Source of the DNA: Progne subis subis
Taxonomy: Eukaryota; Chordata; Aves; Passeriformes; Hirundinidae
Length of the DNA: 64,000 bases
Reading direction: 5' to 3'
Assembly (NCBI GenBank): GCA_022316685.1
Contig: JAKJHU010000082.1
Span: 4,526,001 to 4,590,000 of the forward strand
Under the pieces are notes generated by a model, which worked only from the letters and a program-made list of their open reading frames with translations, ran no database searches and was not told the origin of the DNA. Of the stretch, positions 59,601 to 64,000 are shown one piece after another; position 1 is the stretch's first letter, and each line of letters opens with the position of its first letter. A program made the translations under genes and the position numbers.

Positions 59601-62600
59601 CCTGTTCTCTTTTCTTCAGTTCCTTCTCTCAGGCCACAGACAATTCTGCTGTGCTGCCTTCAGGCTGTGTGCATGGCCCAAGTGTTTTGTAATTCAGGTG
59701 TTGTCTTAAAAGTGTCCTGCAACTGTAGTGGCACATCAAAAGCAAAGTGGTTGTTTCTTAATGCCTCGCTAACCTCAAGTTTGTTACTCCTCTTTTTAGG
59801 TCAGCCCTGCCAAATGTACTTAAATGTGATGTTTGTGCTGCTCCTTCTGTGTTGTGCTGCTGATAGTAAATCAGCTGAGTAATATTTACCTGTAGTGAAG
59901 AGCTGAGCTCAGTTGGCAGCTCTCTGAGGCTCCTGTGACAGATTTATTTGATGTATTTCACTGATTCAGCTCTGGCTCCTCAGAGCTCAGTGGCAGTGTA
60001 AAGCACAGTATTGTGTGCCAGCAGCAGGAATTTAGGGACATGTTATCAAGCAGCTCTGATCTGGATGTGTTTTGGTTTCTTTTTCCAAGCTGTAGCCCGA
60101 TGTAGTTTTGCATTGCATCCCAGGCAGTGAAATACAGGTGCAGCCTAGTCTGCTCAAATACATTAATTTGAGCCTCTTAAGCAGACAAATTCAGGTCATC
60201 GTGATGTGAGAACTTGGTACACCAGCTGTTTGGTTTGGCACATGCTGCCATCTTCCTATCCCTGCTCAGGGCTCTGTGCTGTAATCCGGATTTAAAAACT
60301 GAATCTGCTCAAATGCAAGTGCTCCAGGGAAAATGTGAACTGTAGCAGATAGCCAAATGATTAACTTCTATTCTATTACCTTACACCCTTTTATTCTTTT
60401 TTTTTTTCCTTTTATTTCCTTTCCTTGTCTGCCAGCGAGTTTGAGAAGAAAAGCGTTTGTCCTTTTCTAGAATCAGGGGAGCAGCACAGCAGCGCAGAGT
60501 TCAGCTGGGATGGGAGTGCGTGTCAGGCTCCATCCCTATCACGAGGGAGCCGTGCTTAGGAAGTCCTTCAGGAAGCAGCCCAGCTTTATGCTCACACAAG
60601 GGGAACTGGGGGGGACAAACAACAAAAGAGGGCAAGTCAAAGCCAAAGCATTCAGACTGATGTGCTGCAGCAGAGTGTGTTTGTCAGCTTTCTGAAAGCG
60701 CTGCCCAATCCTCGCCTCAGCCTTTACTCACTGGCAGGGTTACGTTTCTCTGGGTGCTTTCCCACCAGGATCAGACACAGGAGCGGCTGTCTCTCTCCTG
60801 TGACCTGGCCGTGACCGTGGGTTTTCGGGCCCTTTCCATCCCCAAAAGAGGAAAGACAGTGAGCAGCAGGATGTAGATTGTAAAAATGAAACTTGGCGCG
60901 TGTGAACGTGGCGGGCAGGTCCCTCCAGGGCCTGGGAGGGACAGGAGGTGGGTTAAACTACACAAGGAGCTCCCTGTGTGTGTCTCACCTCAGCCTCTCT
61001 GGGCAAAGGTGGAAATGTTAATGGTGCTGAGGTAACTGTTGGGCTCAGTGATCGGAGAGATCATTTCCGAGCGAAATGATTTGCTGGGAGATAGGAGTTG
61101 CAGTTGCGAGGAACCTGATTCCAGGTCTCCAAGCGTTGGTGGTGAGGCATTTAGGACACCCAAACCCTGCTGGACACTTGCTGCTGCCTCTGCAGAAGAG
61201 CACATTTGTTCTTTGGCTGCTTAGGATGGAGAGAGAACTTAATTTTCACTGCCCTCGTGCAGGGCAAGAAGCCTTTGTCAAAAGGAGGGAGGAGTGTCAT
61301 GTACTGGGGATGAGAACTGGGAATCAGAGCCCTGTGGTCACCAGCACTGACACCTGTGAATATTTTGTGGGTTAAGCAGGGGAGAAAAGCTTTTAGCTCT
61401 TTGAGTGTCTGTCTTTTTGGGAGTGTAATGGGCTGCAGTTGTGTCCTGTGGTGGGACTGAACCTGTGTGAAGGCTGTAGTTAAGTGTTACTTGCAGCTTC
61501 TCAGCTCCTCTCTGTGGTTCAATCCATTGCTTTCTAGTTCTCGTGTTAAATGACGTGTGAGTAGCGATTGTGGGGGAGCTGCTGATGTGTTTGAATACAT
61601 TATTATTACTGGTATTTCCTTCACTGGCAAAGATGAAAGTGAATCCCTCCTCCATGTATTACCTTTAGCATACTTTTGTGAGGCTGCTCAAACTCACGTT
61701 AACTGTTTCAGTAAATGTCTTTCAGCCAAGCTGAAAAACCCACCATCACTTGCCTTGTCTGATTGTGTCAGAGGAAGAGGAACCTGACATCCTCTTTGCT
61801 GGGATACAGGCTGCTGGCAGGCACTGGGGAAAAAATTCCCCACATCTTTACAATTCCCTGCGCAAGGAATGAATCAGCAGGGCAGGCATGTGGGTGATGG
61901 TGCAGGAGTGATTCCGTCTGGCTGCTGTGATCTGAGCAGGCTCCTTCTCCTCTTTAAGGGCTGGGAGAGCAGAGACAGAGCTTTGGGGGGTATTTGCACT
62001 CTTCTTTTAAAATAGTTTTTTTGTTTTTTTAAATCCCTGCTCCAGTCATTGCCCGTAATGCCAAACCTCTGTAGCCATTTCCAAATACTTCCTGACGCCC
62101 TGGAAGCTTTCCTTGAATGATGAAGGCAGGGTAGGGAATAAAGGTGAGGGGAACTGCTCTCTTCTTCAGCTGAGTGCAGAAGAAAGAGCTGTTTGGATTT
62201 GAACCTGGACAGAATGATTGATTTTTCACTTCCGATGATGACTGAAGGATCGGAACTGTGCTTCGTGACGTACTTGGCCTGAGTGGATCTGTTGTCATTT
62301 ATTTAAATGATGAATTCAAAGCTGTCCATGCTTTGAAATGGGCCTTTGTACAAACTAGGTTTGAATTCAGCGCTTTATTTTATCAATGATCTTTGAAACA
62401 GCCACTCAGAAATTCTACCAAGTCTTGTTAAATAAATCACAGTTAAATTTTTTCCTTAAAGCTGAGATTTTCCTAGACCACAAATGTAGTAAACTGGGAG
62501 GGTTTTGGTGCTGGAGCCAGTCCTCAAGGTGAGAACCTGAGCTCTTTCTGTCACTCCAGTTTGCTCCACCAGCGACACAGGTTGTTTTCCTGCTGTGGAG

Positions 62601-64000
62601 CTCCTGGGCTGTACTTGGAGCGAGGTCAGAGATCTCTGTGAACGCTTGGAACAGTCAACAGCTGATCAGAGCTGCAGCTCAGATGCTCTGCACCAGTATC
62701 TGTTTTACACCACTTCCTTGAAGCCCTGATTTTCTCCTGAAATAGATTATATTTCCATATCCTTCCTTCCAACTTCCCAGTCTCTTCTCTTGAGCGCTAA
62801 GGAGTAGTATGTTTTGGATGAAGACTAAGTATGTGATGAGCTGCTTGTGTCACTGAAAATGAAGGATTTTTACTAGAGTGAGAAATTTATTTTAAAATTA
62901 CATCAGCCGAAGTGCAGTTGGTTGGATTTTTTGGTGTGAGGTTATTAGGTTTTTTTCCAATTTGTAGCCTGAACACAATGTGACAGTGTTGTTAATTTAG
63001 TGACTGACCTCTCCAAGGGAGTGTGTGAGGGGTCACTGTGGGCTTGAAGGGCCAAGTCTGTTCTTGTCCAGTTTCAGACGCAGGTGAGTTGTTTATCCTT
63101 AGATCCTGCTCTTGCTCTTATCAGACAGCTCAGAAAAACTGCACAGATGGAGGAAGTAATAGGGTTTGCTTTAGAAAAGTACAAAAGGGCACTCATGATG
63201 TTGTTTTCTTTGCCCAGTATACCGTTTTGCCATTCAAGTTATGTGATGCACTTATTTACCTGCTATGGTTTATTTGGCTGTCTGATTGCATTTGTTGCAA
63301 AGAAGACATTTTTTGTTTTTCCTGTCCCTGTTTGGATACCTAAGGACCCTATATCCACCTCTTTTCTGAGGTTTGATTAACAGAAGGGACATAGATTTTG
63401 GTCCCCTGTACTATCATCACTCCAAACCTGACTTAAATATATCTGTATATATAAATATATATGTATAGGAATCAGTTTGATTCGGTGGATCTATTGTATA
63501 TTTATGTTTATAAAGTAAGTACATTATTTGACTTATACATCTCAAATGGGTGGCATGTCCTTGCTGCAATGTCTTGTAAGGGAAGCATTTGGAATTAAAA
63601 TCCCTGTGGGTTAGCTGCTCAGGCCTGCTATTGGGTTGCAGGATAGTTAATTTTTGTCACTCATATTACAGTGGAAAAAAAGACAATCTTGCAGATAACT
63701 TGCAAGATCTGAAAGAGCAATCAGTACGTGGATTTGGAAGAGTGTTGGGACTCACTGCCTGATTCACAACTGCATCCTTGCAGCCATGTTCAGGTGGCAG
63801 GTCTGTTTATAATTCCATCATCTCGGAGGGGCTCCAGGGCAGGGCTGGGTGCTGCAGGTGGGTGCTGCACAGCTTGCAGCGCTCTTCCTCCTGGCCTCCA
63901 AGTCACAGAGCAACCAGCTCATGTCCCCTTTCTACTGCTGTGCCAGAACATTGTGCTGCTTGTGCCTCTGATGATACTTTAGAGAAATTACGTTCTTTCA

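Larger units (their letters stand above)
44959..64000 (+). other. PAK2: Probable PAK2 intron 1
   Basis: Nineteen kilobases show no recognisable exon. I looked for the PAK2 N-terminal coding exon (acidic start, Pro-rich SH3-binding motif, then the p21-binding CRIB motif) in open frames of about 60 codons or more on both strands and did not find it. That exon presumably lies beyond 64000. The stretch contains CR1 copies (45475-45715, 51825-51985, 54740-55225), homopolymer runs (e.g. T at about 56372-56395, A at about 58951-58969), an AT microsatellite near 63430-63475 and a possible regulatory cluster near 56530-56680. A long intron 1 also occurs in human PAK2. Confidence 0.55.

Noticed and set aside
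62190..62210. tRNA-like B box (minus-strand GGTTCAAATCC)
   Set aside because: The flanking bases do not form a T stem, and no A box or acceptor stem is present.

Overview
The window is nuclear DNA from a bird, probably a passerine. It holds intron-split vertebrate genes, isolated CpG-island promoters and many truncated CR1 LINE 3' ends (the CR1 tail reads like TTTAAGGTCCCTTCCAACCC). One solo endogenous-retrovirus LTR also looks songbird-like. Gene identities come from reading the translated exons and comparing them with family sequences I remember; no search was run.

The gene order matches the conserved block on human 3q29: WDR53(-), FBXO45(+), NRROS/LRRC33(+), CEP19(-), PIGX(+), PAK2(+). 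Region by region: 1-5.0 kb has no confident gene, only CR1 fragments and one small CpG-rich candidate exon where SMCO1 would be expected. 5.0-9.2 kb is WDR53, two coding exons on the minus strand. 9.9-10.6 kb is a CpG island shared head-to-head by WDR53 and FBXO45. 10.3-13.1 kb is FBXO45 (three coding exons), with a long 3' UTR to about 16.1 or 17.5 kb. 17.5-25.9 kb is repeat-rich spacer with CR1 copies, a solo LTR and a GC minisatellite next to a candidate NRROS 5' exon. 25.9-28.2 kb is NRROS (two coding exons). 28.2-32.2 kb is spacer with CR1 copies. 32.2-33.0 kb is CEP19 (two coding exons, minus strand). 34.5-34.9 kb is the likely CEP19/PIGX bidirectional promoter, flanked by a long CTT/GAA tract. 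34.7-39.7 kb is PIGX (six coding exons). 39.7-44.7 kb is spacer with CR1, a good CTCF-like site and an AT-rich tract. 44.7-45.35 kb is a CpG-island promoter with a ZNF143-like motif and a non-coding first exon, assigned to PAK2 by synteny. 45-64 kb is probably PAK2 intron 1; I found no PAK2 coding exon in it.

The genes are not a pathway. FBXO45 and WDR53 are ubiquitin-ligase substrate receptors or candidate receptors. NRROS presents latent TGF-beta1 on myeloid cells. CEP19 acts at the centriole and cilium base. PIGX stabilises the first GPI-anchor mannosyltransferase. PAK2 is a Rho-GTPase effector kinase. They are neighbours through conserved synteny, and two pairs share promoters. I see no new multi-gene system. 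The most unusual items are regulatory or structural: the GAA tract in the presumed CEP19 first intron, an NRROS uORF that would end one base before the main start, and the CTCF/ZNF143-like sites between PIGX and PAK2.
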